From Janibacter limosus (lineage in GTDB: Bacteria > Actinomycetota > Actinomycetes > Actinomycetales > Dermatophilaceae): a stretch of DNA of 64,000 nt. Each line of letters begins with the position of its first letter. The first letter of the stretch is position 1. The stretch is taken from NCBI RefSeq assembly GCF_004295485.1, contig NZ_CP036164.1, positions 2,356,001-2,420,000 on the forward strand, read 5' to 3'. Below the pieces are notes generated by a model. The model had not been told where the DNA came from, did no database searches, and saw nothing but the letters and a program-made list of their open reading frames with translations. A program made the translations under genes and the position numbers. This document shows positions 28,790 to 38,167 of the stretch, piece after piece.

Positions 28790-29653
28790 GTGAGCACCAA
28801 GGTCGACGACGTGAGCGCACCGGTCGACGGAGAGCGTTCCAGAGCAGCCAGCGCGCGCTCCATGCTCTTGACGATCCTCGGTGAGTTCGTCCACACCCGG
28901 GACGGATCCGCCTGGACCGGAACGCTGGTCGCCGCGCTGGGCGCCCTGGGGGTCGAGGAGAAGTCGGCGCGGCAGACGATCGCCCGCACGGCGAGCCAGG
29001 GGATCATCGAGTCCGAGCGGCACGGCCGACGCGTGCGGTGGCAGCTCACCGACACCGGCCGCGCGCTGCTCGCCGAGGGCACCGAGCGCATCTACAGCTT
29101 CCTGCGCAGCCGACGCACGTGGGACGGGCAGTGGCTCGTCGTGGCTGCGGCGGTGCCCGAGTCGCAGCGCAGCACCCGGCACAAGCTGCGCACCCGGTTG
29201 ACCTGGCTGGGCCTGGGCTGCCCGACCCCCGGCATGTGGATCATCCCGGACGCCGACAAGGAGGACGAGGTGCAGGGCGCCCTGTCCGACCTGGACCTCG
29301 CCGACCGCGCCTTCGCCTGGGTGGGTCGTCGCGCCGCGGGCACCGACCCGGCATCGCTCATCGACGCCGCCTGGGACCTGGCCGAGGTCCGCACCCGCTA
29401 CCAGGAGTTCGCGGCCGACTTCACCGATCGGAGCGTCGACGACGACACCGCCGCCTTCGCCGCGCAGGTGGAGCTCATCCAGGCCTGGCGCTCCTTCCCC
29501 TTCATCGACCCCGACCTGCCCGCCGAGCTGCTCCCCCCGGACTGGCCCGGGCCGGCCGCCGCCACCCTCTTCCACACCCGCCGCGACCGCTGGCACCGCC
29601 GCGCCCAGCGCGAGTGGGACCGGATGGAGCAGGCGGCCGGCGAGCGCACCTGA
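28790..29653 (+). CDS. PaaX-family transcriptional regulator
   Basis: A 287-residue PaaX-type regulator. N-terminal winged helix: SMLLTILGEFV, then LGVEEKSARQTIARTASQGIIESERHGRRVRWQLTDTGR in segments (about 20-85). Central PaaX domain with WDGQWLVVAAAVPESQRSTRH and the MWIIPDAD segment. C-terminal PaaX domain with LIQAWRSFPFIDPDLP. PaaX proteins repress aryl-CoA degradation genes and are released by the CoA thioester; benzoyl-CoA would be the expected inducer here. GTG at 28790 has GAGGAG upstream. It is divergent from the importer operon and is the only regulator found in the box cluster. Confidence 0.88.
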   Translation: MSTKVDDVSAPVDGERSRAASARSMLLTILGEFVHTRDGSAWTGTLVAALGALGVEEKSARQTIARTASQGIIESERHGRRVRWQLTDTGRALLAEGTERIYSFLRSRRTWDGQWLVVAAAVPESQRSTRHKLRTRLTWLGLGCPTPGMWIIPDADKEDEVQGALSDLDLADRAFAWVGRRAAGTDPASLIDAAWDLAEVRTRYQEFAADFTDRSVDDDTAAFAAQVELIQAWRSFPFIDPDLPAELLPPDWPGPAAATLFHTRRDRWHRRAQREWDRMEQAAGERT

Positions 29654-29714
29654 CGCATCTCGGGCGTGAGGACGCGCCGGACGTGGGGACGCAATCTCCA
29701 CTCCGATCCCTCTG

Positions 29715-29826
29715 GTTACGTGCGGGTACGACGTGCACTTCCCGGCAGCTCGCTTCGGAGAGTCCCAGATTTCCGGGCTTCTTCGGGCAGCCTGACCCAC
29801 AGGTGCACGTCGTACCTGCAAGTAAC
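29715..29826. repeat. 112-bp element with 26-bp inverted terminal arms
   Basis: The arms at 29715-29740 and 29801-29826 begin GTTAC and contain GGTACGACGTGCAC; they pair with three mismatches over 26 bases. The interior is a 60-base segment with weak secondary pairing. The size and long inverted ends resemble a miniature inverted-repeat element or a very long hairpin. It lies in the 481-base gap between the PaaX-type regulator and the convergent GNAT gene, in which I see no coding sequence. Confidence 0.7.
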
Positions 29827-29970
29827 TTGAGGGGCGGGGCGGCCTTCCGGCCCAGGACCCAGACGGGACGGGCGCATCCCCGCGAGCCGCTGACCGACGT
29901 CGCCAAACCGCTGACCGGCCGCCGCGACCTCACGGGGAGCCGGGCAGATCGGCACGGACAGCGCAGGACG

Positions 29971-30070
29971 ACGAAGGGAGTGGCCCGACTCAAGGAAGAA
30001 GGCCGGTCAAACGACGACGGTTGGGTCACCGCCGCCCTGACCGGCTTCTTCCCCAGGGCCATTCCTTCGT
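29971..30070. repeat. 100-bp nested inverted repeat
   Basis: Outer arms ACGAAGG...TGGCC (29971-29985 with 30056-30070) enclose inner arms GGAAGAAG-CCGGTCA (29994-30009 with 30037-30052, one bulged base). The ends carry the CGAAGG core seen at terminators throughout the window. It lies between the 112-bp element and the terminator at 30086-30128. Confidence 0.65.
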
Positions 30071-30085
30071 TCGTCCGGAGCGTGA

Positions 30086-30128
30086 CACGCCACGAGCCCG
30101 GGCGATACCGGCCCGGGCTCGTGGCGTG
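30086..30128. terminator. Perfect 18-bp stem terminator
   Basis: CACGCCACGAGCCCGGGC pairs exactly across a 7-base loop, six bases beyond the GNAT stop codon. It should end the boxB-GNAT transcript and block the opposing one. Confidence 0.85.
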
Positions 30129-30134
30129 ACGCCC

Positions 30135-30667
30135 CTAGAAGCGGTGCGCCTCGACGTCGACGTAGTCGCCACTCTCCTCCTCGCCCTGCGAGCGCGAGTC
30201 GGACGGTGCCGCCGTCGTGCTCGGCTCGGGGAGGCGGCCGGAGCCGGGCTTGCCGACGTGCTTGCGCAGCGTCGCGTCGCTCTCGTTGCCCTTGTAGCCG
30301 CGCACCGCGAGCCAGTCGTGCACGGCGTCCCGGTCGGGGTGGGTGTCGCGCACGCTGTTGTGCACGTAGTTGATGCCTCGCGAGCGGGCCTCCTGCTCGA
30401 GGTGGTCCATCACGAAGGCACCGACGCCGGCGCCCTGGCGGGCGGAGTCGACGACGAGGGTGATCTCGGCGTCGCCACCCCACGTCGTGTCGAGGAACCC
30501 GAAGCCCACCACGTCGTCGCCGTCCTTGGCGACGAACCAGTCACCGGGCAGGTCGGCCCCGTCGGCGAAGTCGAGGGCAAGGGCCCCGTCCGGGGCGGAG
30601 GCGGCGATACGCGCCTTGTCCGCGTCCCAGACGGGGTTGTCCTCGCGCGCCCACGTCAGCTGGACGC

Positions 30668-30671
<4 letters not shown>
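30135..30671 (-). CDS. GNAT N-acetyltransferase coupled to boxB
   Basis: A 178-residue GNAT protein. Core strands and the acetyl-CoA loop are visible: VVGFGFLDTTW, EITLVVDSARQGAGVGAFVMDHLEQEARSRG in segments (about 65-100), then YVHNSVRDTH. The last 50 residues (basic KHVGKPGSGR, then acidic and Ser-rich) look disordered. GTG at 30671 overlaps the boxB stop by four bases, so the two should be made together. The acceptor is unknown. Acylation of BoxB, or removal of surplus acyl-CoA, are untested ideas. Confidence 0.75.
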
Positions 30672-32164
<1,493 letters not shown>

Positions 32165-32204
32165 GCTCTCTCCTAAGGTCGCGTCCTTGCGAGGTCTTAC
32201 CTAT

Positions 32205-32233
32205 GTTCTACACGTCTATGCGCGTGGCGACAA
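32205..32233 (-). promoter_or_regulatory. boxB promoter with TGTAGAAC operator
   Basis: On the minus strand: -35 TTGTCG (32228-32233), a 17-base spacer and -10 TAGAAC (32205-32210). GTGTAGAACAT covers the -10, nearly identical to GTGTAGAAGAT at the boxC promoter. The leader is about 35 bases. Confidence 0.6.
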
Positions 32234-32260
32234 GACTTTGTGGAATGTTTTCGCTGAGCG

Positions 32261-33811
32261 TCACTCCCCCAGACGGCCGAGGACCGCCGGGCTGCCCTGG
32301 ATGGCGGTGCGCTGCAGGTGGGCGTGGACGGCGCGCAGGCCGCCCTCCTCCTGTCCCCCACCGGCGCGGCCGGGACCGCCGTGGACGAGCTGCGGCATCG
32401 GGGTGCCGTGCCCGGTGGACTCGGGGGCACTGTCCCGGTCGAGGACGAGGATCCGGCCGTGGAAGGGGGCCGCCCCGGCGATCACGTCCGTCACGAAGTC
32501 CGCGTCGGCCGAGACGACGGAGCCGGCAAGGCTCCCTTCGCCCCGGGCCAGCAGCTCGACGGCGTGCTCGACGTCGCGGTACCCGATGAGCGAGCTGACC
32601 GGACCGAAGGCCTCGACCTCGTGCGGCTCGGCCCGGTCGGCGTCGTCGACGCGCACGAGGACGGGCGACATGAAGGCGCCCTTGTCCGCGTCGGCGCCGA
32701 TGACGTCGACACGCTCGAGGTCGCCGTAGACGATCTGCCCGGCCTGCGCGATGCGGGCCGCGGCGGCGCGCACGTCGTCACGCTGGTCGGTCCCGACGAG
32801 GGCGCCCATGCGCACCCCCTCCGCTCCCGGGGCGCCGATGCCGATGCCACCCAGGCGGGCCGCGACGGCCTCGGCCACCGCGTCCATCTGCGCGGCGGGC
32901 ACGAGCGCGCGCCGGATGGCCGTGCACTTCTGGCCGGCCTTGACGGTCATCTCGGTCACGAGCGCCTTGACGAAGAGGTCGAACTCCGGCTCGCCGGGCA
33001 CCGCGTCGGGGCCGAGGACCGAGGCGTTGAGGCTGTCCGCCTCGGCGTTGAAGTGGGCCGAGCGGCGCGTCACCGCGGCATCGCCGCGCAGCATCGCCGC
33101 CGTGTCCGCGGAGCCGGTGAAGCCGATGTGGTCCTGGCCGCCGAGCTCGTCGAAGAGCCCGGGGATGGAGCCGGCGACGATCTGCAGCGCACCCTCGGGG
33201 AGGGCGCCGGACTCGATCATCATCCGCACCGCCTCGACAGCGATGTGGGCGGTCGGGGTCGCCGGCTTGACGATCGTCGGGACGCCGGCGAGCAGGGCGG
33301 GCGCCAGCTTCTCGAGCATGCCCCACACGGGGAAGTTGAAGGCGTTGATCTGCAGCGAGAGCCCGTGCGGGCTGGTGAGCACGTGCCGCCCGCCGAAGAC
33401 GCCCTCCTTGCCCAGCTGGATGAAGTCGTCCTCGACGATCACCGTGCCGTCGGGCAGGCCCTTGCGTCCGAGGGAGGAGTAGACCATCGCGGTCCCGATG
33501 CCGCCGTCGACGTCGACGGCCGCGTCACGGGCGGTGCACCCCGCCTGCGCGGACAGCTCGTAGAGCCGGTCCTTGCCGGCCTGCACTGCACCCGCAGCCG
33601 CCTTGAGCGCGGCCGCCCGCTCGGGGAAGGTCATCGCGCGAAGGGAGGGACCCCCCTTCGCCTTGGCGTGCGCCACGACGCCACCGAGGTCGATGCCCTC
33701 GCTGGACACCCGCGTCACGGTCTCGCCGGTCACGGCGTCGCGGACCTCGCGGCCCTCGCCCGTCCCGGCCACCCAGCGGCCGCCTGCATAGCTCTCGAGG
33801 ATCTCGCTCAT
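32261..33811 (-). CDS. boxD: 3,4-dehydroadipyl-CoA semialdehyde dehydrogenase (BoxD-like)
   Basis: A 516-residue aldehyde dehydrogenase of the PaaN/PaaZ-BoxD group. Segments: INAFNFPVWGMLEKLAPALLAGVP, VKPATPTA, GFTGSADTAA, the Glu region NAEADSLNASVLGPD and catalytic Cys GQKCTAIRRA (about 293-302). It would oxidise the semialdehyde released by BoxC to 3,4-dehydroadipyl-CoA. No hydratase domain follows, which separates it from full-length PaaZ. ATG 33811 overlaps the upstream 3-hydroxyacyl-CoA dehydrogenase stop. A palindrome with CGAAGGG/CCCTTCG arms (33638-33661) lies inside the coding region and encodes AKGGPSLR. Confidence 0.88.
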   Translation of the reverse strand: MSEILESYAGGRWVAGTGEGREVRDAVTGETVTRVSSEGIDLGGVVAHAKAKGGPSLRAMTFPERAAALKAAAGAVQAGKDRLYELSAQAGCTARDAAVDVDGGIGTAMVYSSLGRKGLPDGTVIVEDDFIQLGKEGVFGGRHVLTSPHGLSLQINAFNFPVWGMLEKLAPALLAGVPTIVKPATPTAHIAVEAVRMMIESGALPEGALQIVAGSIPGLFDELGGQDHIGFTGSADTAAMLRGDAAVTRRSAHFNAEADSLNASVLGPDAVPGEPEFDLFVKALVTEMTVKAGQKCTAIRRALVPAAQMDAVAEAVAARLGGIGIGAPGAEGVRMGALVGTDQRDDVRAAAARIAQAGQIVYGDLERVDVIGADADKGAFMSPVLVRVDDADRAEPHEVEAFGPVSSLIGYRDVEHAVELLARGEGSLAGSVVSADADFVTDVIAGAAPFHGRILVLDRDSAPESTGHGTPMPQLVHGGPGRAGGGQEEGGLRAVHAHLQRTAIQGSPAVLGRLGE

Positions 33812-34686
33812 GCTGTCTTCTCCTTGGCGTCGTTCCAGTCGTAGAAGCCGCGTCCGGTCTTGCGGCCGTGATGGCCCTGCTCGACGAGGTCGACGAGCAG
33901 CTGCGGCGGGGCAAATCGGGGTCCGAGCTCGCGCTCGAGATAGCGGGCGATGCCCAGGCGCACGTCGAGACCGACGAGGTCGGTCAGCCGGAGCGGACCC
34001 ATCGGGTGGCCGTAGCCGAGCGACATGGCGGCGTCGATGTCCTCCGCTGAGGCGACGCCGGCCTCGAGCATGCGGATGGCCTCCAGGCCGATCGCGACGC
34101 CGAGGCGGCTGCTGGCGAAGCCCGGCGAGTCCGCGACGACGACCGGCGTCTTGCCCAGGCCCTCGCTCACCCACTCGACGGCGCGCTCGCGCCACGTCTC
34201 GTCGGTGGCCGTCGCGATGACGATCTCGACGAGCTTGCTCGCGGGGACGGGGTTGAAGAAGTGCAGCCCGAGGAGCCGCTCCGGGTGGCGAAGGGAGGTC
34301 GCCAGCGCATCGAGGGAGATGCTCGAGGTGTTGGTGGCCAGCGCGGCGTCGTCGGCGATGACCGCCTCGACCCGCTGGAGGGTGTCGCGCTTGAGCTGCT
34401 CGTCCTCCGGGACGGCCTCGACGACCAGGCCGCAGTCGGCCAGGTCGGCCGCCTCGGTGGTCGTCGTCAGGCGGCCCATCGGCTCGGCGGCGTCAGCGAT
34501 CTTGCCGCGCTCGACGCTCTTGTCGCAGGAGCGCTGGACGCGCTCGCGAGCAGCGGTCGCAGCAGCCTCGTCGCGCTCGAGGAGGACGACCGAGCTGCCG
34601 GCGAGGAGCAGTCCGTGGACGATGCCGGCGCCCATCTGACCACCGCCGACCACTCCGGTGCGGGTTGGGATGTTGCCGTCGGTCAT
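33808..34686 (-). CDS. 3-hydroxyacyl-CoA dehydrogenase
   Basis: A 292-residue single-domain 3-hydroxyacyl-CoA dehydrogenase of PaaH/3-hydroxybutyryl-CoA type. Rossmann motif GVVGGGQMGAGI (about 11-22), NTSSISLDAL, catalytic His in LLGLHFFNPVP, and the C-terminal DLVGLDVRLGIARYLE and GRKTGRGFYDW. It should oxidise 3-hydroxyadipyl-CoA to the 3-oxo form. Four-base overlaps couple it to the SDR gene upstream and boxD downstream. Confidence 0.88.
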   Translation of the reverse strand: MTDGNIPTRTGVVGGGQMGAGIVHGLLLAGSSVVLLERDEAAATAARERVQRSCDKSVERGKIADAAEPMGRLTTTTEAADLADCGLVVEAVPEDEQLKRDTLQRVEAVIADDAALATNTSSISLDALATSLRHPERLLGLHFFNPVPASKLVEIVIATATDETWRERAVEWVSEGLGKTPVVVADSPGFASSRLGVAIGLEAIRMLEAGVASAEDIDAAMSLGYGHPMGPLRLTDLVGLDVRLGIARYLERELGPRFAPPQLLVDLVEQGHHGRKTGRGFYDWNDAKEKTA

Positions 34687-35393
34687 GCCAGGCCTCCAGT
34701 TGCGTCGATGATGTCGCCGGTGATCCACGCGGCGTCCGGGCCCACCAGGAGGGCGATGACGCCCGCGATGTCCTCGGGGGTGCCCAGGCGGCGCATCGCG
34801 TTGCTCCCGGCCATCGCCTCGATGGCCTTGTCGCTCGTGATCGAGCGCAGGTACTCGGTGTCGGTCGCACCGGGGCGCACGACGTTGACAGTCACGCCAC
34901 GTTTGGCGACCTCCTTGGCCGCCACTCGGCTCGCTGCCTCGAGGCCGGCCTTGGCCGCCGCATAGGTGCTCTGCCGGGCCGGGGCGACGCGGGCGGCGAC
35001 GCTGGAGACCATGACGATCCGGCCCCCGTCGGCGACGCGCTTGGTCGCCTCGCGCAGCACGAGCAGCGCCGAGACGAGGTTGAGGGAGAGCGAGTCGTTG
35101 ATCTGCTCGCTCGTCAGCTCGGTGATGCGTGGGTAGTCCCAGCCACCGACGCAGTCGACGACCACGGTCAGCTCGCCCTGCTCCTGCGCCGCGTCGAAGG
35201 CGGCGACGACCCCCTCCTCGGTGGTCGCATCGACGGCGATCGCGCGCACGCGGTCACCGAGCTCGGCCACCAAGGCCTCGGCCCGCTCGGGGTGAGAGTG
35301 GTGGGTGATGGTCACGTCATGGTCCGCCGCGAGGCGACGGGTCACTGCCGCGCCGATCCCTCCGGCTCCGCCCAGTACCAGGGCAGTAGTCAT
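34683..35393 (-). CDS. Short-chain dehydrogenase/reductase of the box cluster
   Basis: A 236-residue SDR with cofactor motif GGAGGIGAA (about 8-16), VVDCVGG, catalytic Ser in MVSSVAAR and YAAAKAG (Tyr-x3-Lys). VNVVRPGATDTEY follows. The substrate is not evident. As first gene of an operon with the hydroxyacyl-CoA dehydrogenase and boxD it probably handles a hydroxy- or epoxy-acyl-CoA by-product, or duplicates the dehydrogenase step. AAGGGAG precedes the ATG. Confidence 0.8.
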   Translation of the reverse strand: MTTALVLGGAGGIGAAVTRRLAADHDVTITHHSHPERAEALVAELGDRVRAIAVDATTEEGVVAAFDAAQEQGELTVVVDCVGGWDYPRITELTSEQINDSLSLNLVSALLVLREATKRVADGGRIVMVSSVAARVAPARQSTYAAAKAGLEAASRVAAKEVAKRGVTVNVVRPGATDTEYLRSITSDKAIEAMAGSNAMRRLGTPEDIAGVIALLVGPDAAWITGDIIDATGGLA

Positions 35394-35415
35394 CGTCGAC
35401 TCCCTTCGTTGGAAC

Positions 35416-35471
35416 CAACATGCCACATGTTGATGTCGCCACGCTAGGTGTGTTGTAGAACTTTTGACCAA
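35416..35471 (-). promoter_or_regulatory. SDR-operon promoter with two operator-like sequences
   Basis: Minus-strand -10 TAGCGT (35441-35446) has a weak -35 TTGGTC (35466-35471) at 19 bases. TGTAGAA in plus orientation (35454-35460) sits in the spacer. Downstream of the -10 lies a perfect dyad, CAACATG-CCA-CATGTTG (35416-35432), a candidate site for a different regulator. Promoter spacing is not ideal, so this call is tentative. Confidence 0.45.
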
Positions 35472-35587
35472 GCGTGCCCGATCGGCAGGCTCGCCCACCT
35501 TCGCGGTCGGAGGGATCGAGACGGCCCCGACGACGAAGCCGCGCTCCCCTCCCTTCGTCGCTGGTCACGTGGTGAGACGATGGCCAC

Positions 35588-37090
35588 ATGAGCGAGGAGC
35601 AGCAGCAGGCAGACAACCGCAAGCGGCCGACGACGGACGAGTTCCGGGCCTTCGTCGCGCAGGACTGGGCGGAGCGGTCCGCCGACCTCCCGCCGCTGAC
35701 CGAGGCCGCGAAGCGCGCAGCGCAGCGACGGGCAGCGGTCTCCGCGGCCCATCAGGGCGAGCGCCTGGTCATCCCCGCCGGCGGGCTCAAGGTGCGCAGC
35801 AACGACTGCGACTACGTCTTCCGTCCGCACTCCGCCTTCGTCCACCTCACCGGCCTCGGAGCCGACCGCGAGCCCGATGCCGTGCTCGTGATGGAGCCGC
35901 TCGGCGGACCCGACGAGGACGCCGGCCACGAGTCCTCCCTCTACTTCCGCCCGCTCGCACCGCGTGACTCCGAGGAGTTCTTCGGCGACTCGCGCTACGG
36001 CGAGTTCTGGGTCGGTGCGCGCGCCTCCATCGAGGACGTGGAGTCCGAGCTCGGCCTCACCGGCCGTCACGTCGAGCAGCTCGAGGACGCGGTCGGCAAG
36101 GACGCGGGGCAGCTCACCGTGCGCATGGTCCGCGACGCCGACACCGCGCTCACCGCCCGCCTGGACACCGTGCGCGTCCAGGGTGGCGCCACGCAGGAGT
36201 CCCTGGCCGAGGCGGACGACGTGCTCGCCCACGGCCTGTCCCACCTGCGGATGATCAAGGACGACTGGGAGATCGAGCAGATGCAGCAGGCGGTCGACGC
36301 CACGCGCACCGGCTTCGAGGCCGTCATCCGCGAGCTGCCGAGCCTGCCCGAGCGCGGGCGCGGCGAGCGCTGGGTCGAGGGCACCTTCGGCCTCGTCGCC
36401 CGCCACGAGGGCAACGGCGTCGGCTACGACTCGATCTGCGCCTCGGGCGACCACGCCAACACGCTGCACTGGATCAAGAACACCGGCGACGTCAAGGCCA
36501 ACGACCTCATCCTGCTCGACGCCGGCGTCGAGCTCGACTCGCTCTTCACCGCCGACATCACCCGCACCCTGCCGGTGAGCGGCACCTTCGACGACACCCA
36601 GCGCGAGATCCACGAGGCCGTCGTCGCCGCCCAGGCCGCCGGCATCGCCGCGGTCAAGCCGGGCGCGAAGTTCTCCGACGTCCACGCCGCCTCCATCCGC
36701 GTCATCGCCGAGCACCTGCACGCGTGGGGCCTGCTGCCCGACGGCGTCTCGGTGGAGGACACGCTCGACACCGAGCACGGCCAGTACCACCGCCGCTGGA
36801 TGGTGCACGGCACGAGCCACCACCTCGGCATCGACGTCCACGACTGCGCCCTGGCCACCCGTGAGGAGTACATGGACGCCGAGCTGGCGCCGGGCATGGT
36901 GCTGACCGTCGAGCCGGGCCTGTACTTCAAGGCCGATGACCTCAAGGTGCCCGAGCGCTTCCGCGGTATCGGCGTGCGCCTCGAGGACGATGTCGTCGTC
37001 ACCCAGGACGGCTGCCGCAACCTCTCCGGCGAGTGGCCGCACTCGGCCGACGAGATCGAGGCGTGGATCAAGGACGTCCAGGCCAGCTGA
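35588..37090 (+). CDS. pepP: Xaa-Pro aminopeptidase (aminopeptidase P)
   Basis: A 500-residue M24B metallopeptidase. The N-terminal AMP_N domain includes RSNDCDYVFRPHSAF. Catalytic-domain metal ligands are in LLDAGVELDSLFTADITRT (two Asp), HGTSHHLGIDVHD (His), TVEPGLYF (Glu) and GVRLEDDVVV (Glu). It removes N-terminal residues before proline in the cytoplasm. GACGAT lies six bases before the ATG and there is no Shine-Dalgarno, consistent with leaderless expression. It is divergent from the SDR operon and functionally separate from the box genes. Confidence 0.92.
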   Translation: MSEEQQQADNRKRPTTDEFRAFVAQDWAERSADLPPLTEAAKRAAQRRAAVSAAHQGERLVIPAGGLKVRSNDCDYVFRPHSAFVHLTGLGADREPDAVLVMEPLGGPDEDAGHESSLYFRPLAPRDSEEFFGDSRYGEFWVGARASIEDVESELGLTGRHVEQLEDAVGKDAGQLTVRMVRDADTALTARLDTVRVQGGATQESLAEADDVLAHGLSHLRMIKDDWEIEQMQQAVDATRTGFEAVIRELPSLPERGRGERWVEGTFGLVARHEGNGVGYDSICASGDHANTLHWIKNTGDVKANDLILLDAGVELDSLFTADITRTLPVSGTFDDTQREIHEAVVAAQAAGIAAVKPGAKFSDVHAASIRVIAEHLHAWGLLPDGVSVEDTLDTEHGQYHRRWMVHGTSHHLGIDVHDCALATREEYMDAELAPGMVLTVEPGLYFKADDLKVPERFRGIGVRLEDDVVVTQDGCRNLSGEWPHSADEIEAWIKDVQAS

Positions 37091-37117
37091 GTCCGGAGCA
37101 ACGTCCGGACCGATCGC

Positions 37118-37612
37118 TCACGCAGTCGCGGACGTCAGGTTGCGACGCTGAGCAAGGAGGGCGTCGACGCGCGCCGCTTCGTCACGAGTCAGGGTGGGGG
37201 CCTCCTGCGAGCCAAGGCGGTCGCGGGCCCACGCGACGACCTCGCCCCATGCCCAGATGCGCTTGCCGCCAGGACAACCCAGCGGACGAGGGAATCCTTG
37301 CCCTCGGGTACCGACGGCCCAGTTCTGCACCGCTTGGCGGGTGACGCCCAGACGCCTGCCGACCTCAGGTCCGTCGACGAGGTCAAGGTCGACGTGGCAG
37401 ATGCTCAGACCAAGTGTCGACTCGTCCTCCAGGTCAGCAATGGCCGTGCGAGCCGCGTCGACGGCATCGACACCGTCGACATGGACGGTCACGATCACCT
37501 GACCGGCTCGCTCCACAAGGACACCGTCAAAGTGCTCGTAGAACGCATGGGACAGCGCCTCGAGCGACGCAGGCGCGATCGCCTCGAAAGAGATCGAGTA
37601 CTCGTTGGTCAT
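37118..37612 (-). CDS. Helix-turn-helix protein, possible antitoxin
   Basis: A 164-residue protein. The N-terminal 65 residues form an alpha/beta segment (YSISFEAIAP, VIVTVHVDGVDAVDAARTAI). A MerR/AlpA-like HTH follows: DGPEVGRRLGVTRQAVQNWA (about 80-99), then PGGKRIWAWGEVVAWARDRL. No catalytic motif. It lies 91 bases downstream of a small gene on the same strand. The gap contains GTTGTCTGTTGTCAAC, including the palindrome GTTGTCAAC, a likely autoregulatory site. GGGGAG precedes the ATG. An antitoxin/autorepressor role is inferred from size, HTH and pairing. Confidence 0.55.
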   Translation of the reverse strand: MTNEYSISFEAIAPASLEALSHAFYEHFDGVLVERAGQVIVTVHVDGVDAVDAARTAIADLEDESTLGLSICHVDLDLVDGPEVGRRLGVTRQAVQNWAVGTRGQGFPRPLGCPGGKRIWAWGEVVAWARDRLGSQEAPTLTRDEAARVDALLAQRRNLTSATA

Positions 37613-37703
37613 GGCATCTCCCCAGAACACGGTGTTGACAACAGACAACACTAGACGGGTTGCTCGGACAGGGCAACGGAGCGCTTGTCGCCCTAGGTTC
37701 ACG

Positions 37704-37979
37704 TCACCGACGGGGCACCCTGCGCACCTTGCTGCGGACGTCGCCGTCATCTCGTGGGCACTTGCTGGCCTCCCGCGCCAGATCCCTCGCATGCCGCTGG
37801 GGGTTCTTGGGTGTCCCACTCACTGCGATCTGACAGCACCCCTCGGTGCACCGCAACATCCCCCAGTGGCCACCCTGAAAGAGTTCGAACCGTCCGCCGT
37901 CGAGGATCTTTGCCAGCGCCTTGCGGACGTCCATGTCCTGATGGTCCGACGCAACCATCGACTTGCGCGACGTGGTCAC
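37704..37979 (-). CDS. Small HicA-like protein, possible toxin
   Basis: A 91-residue protein; core DVRKALAKILDGG, then GGHWGMLRC, a CC pair, AVSGTPKNPQRHARDL and KCP. The His-Trp-Gly plus GTPxNPxxHA pattern recalls small actinobacterial proteins annotated as HicA-like, but I cannot confirm the double-stranded-RNA-binding fold by eye. I chose GTG 37979, because GGAAGGGGG lies six bases upstream; later ATGs at 37958 and 37934 lack good ribosome sites. It precedes the HTH gene in toxin-then-antitoxin order, as in hicAB. Base composition is slightly less G+C-rich than its neighbours. Confidence 0.5.
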   Translation of the reverse strand: MTTSRKSMVASDHQDMDVRKALAKILDGGRFELFQGGHWGMLRCTEGCCQIAVSGTPKNPQRHARDLAREASKCPRDDGDVRSKVRRVPRR

Positions 37980-38109
37980 GCGCGGCCCCCTTCCCTCGAT
38001 GATTGCGGATGGCCGAGCATCCCACCGAGCGCCCACAACCGGGCCCGAGGATCCTGTCGGCCGCGCACGGTGTGGCTGAGTCAACAGCCGGACGACCTGA
38101 CCACACCAC

Positions 38110-38150
38110 GGGCGAAGGGGGAAGATGGCGGGAGTTTCCCCCCTTCGCCC
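38110..38150 (+). promoter_or_regulatory. Leader hairpin with CGAAGGGGG ends upstream of the MaoC gene
   Basis: GGGCGAAGGGGGAA pairs with TTCCCCCCTTCGCCC (one extra C) around a 12-14-base loop, ending 17 bases before the ATG. Its form matches the terminator hairpins elsewhere, but it lies in a 5' leader. It could be an attenuator or the terminator of an upstream transcript. Confidence 0.45.
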
Positions 38151-38167
38151 AACGAGAGGTCCTGCGC

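Noticed and set aside
29654..29714. Small RNA gene in the gap after the PaaX-type regulator
   Set aside because: No separate promoter could be recognised, and the structure is explained by inverted-repeat elements.
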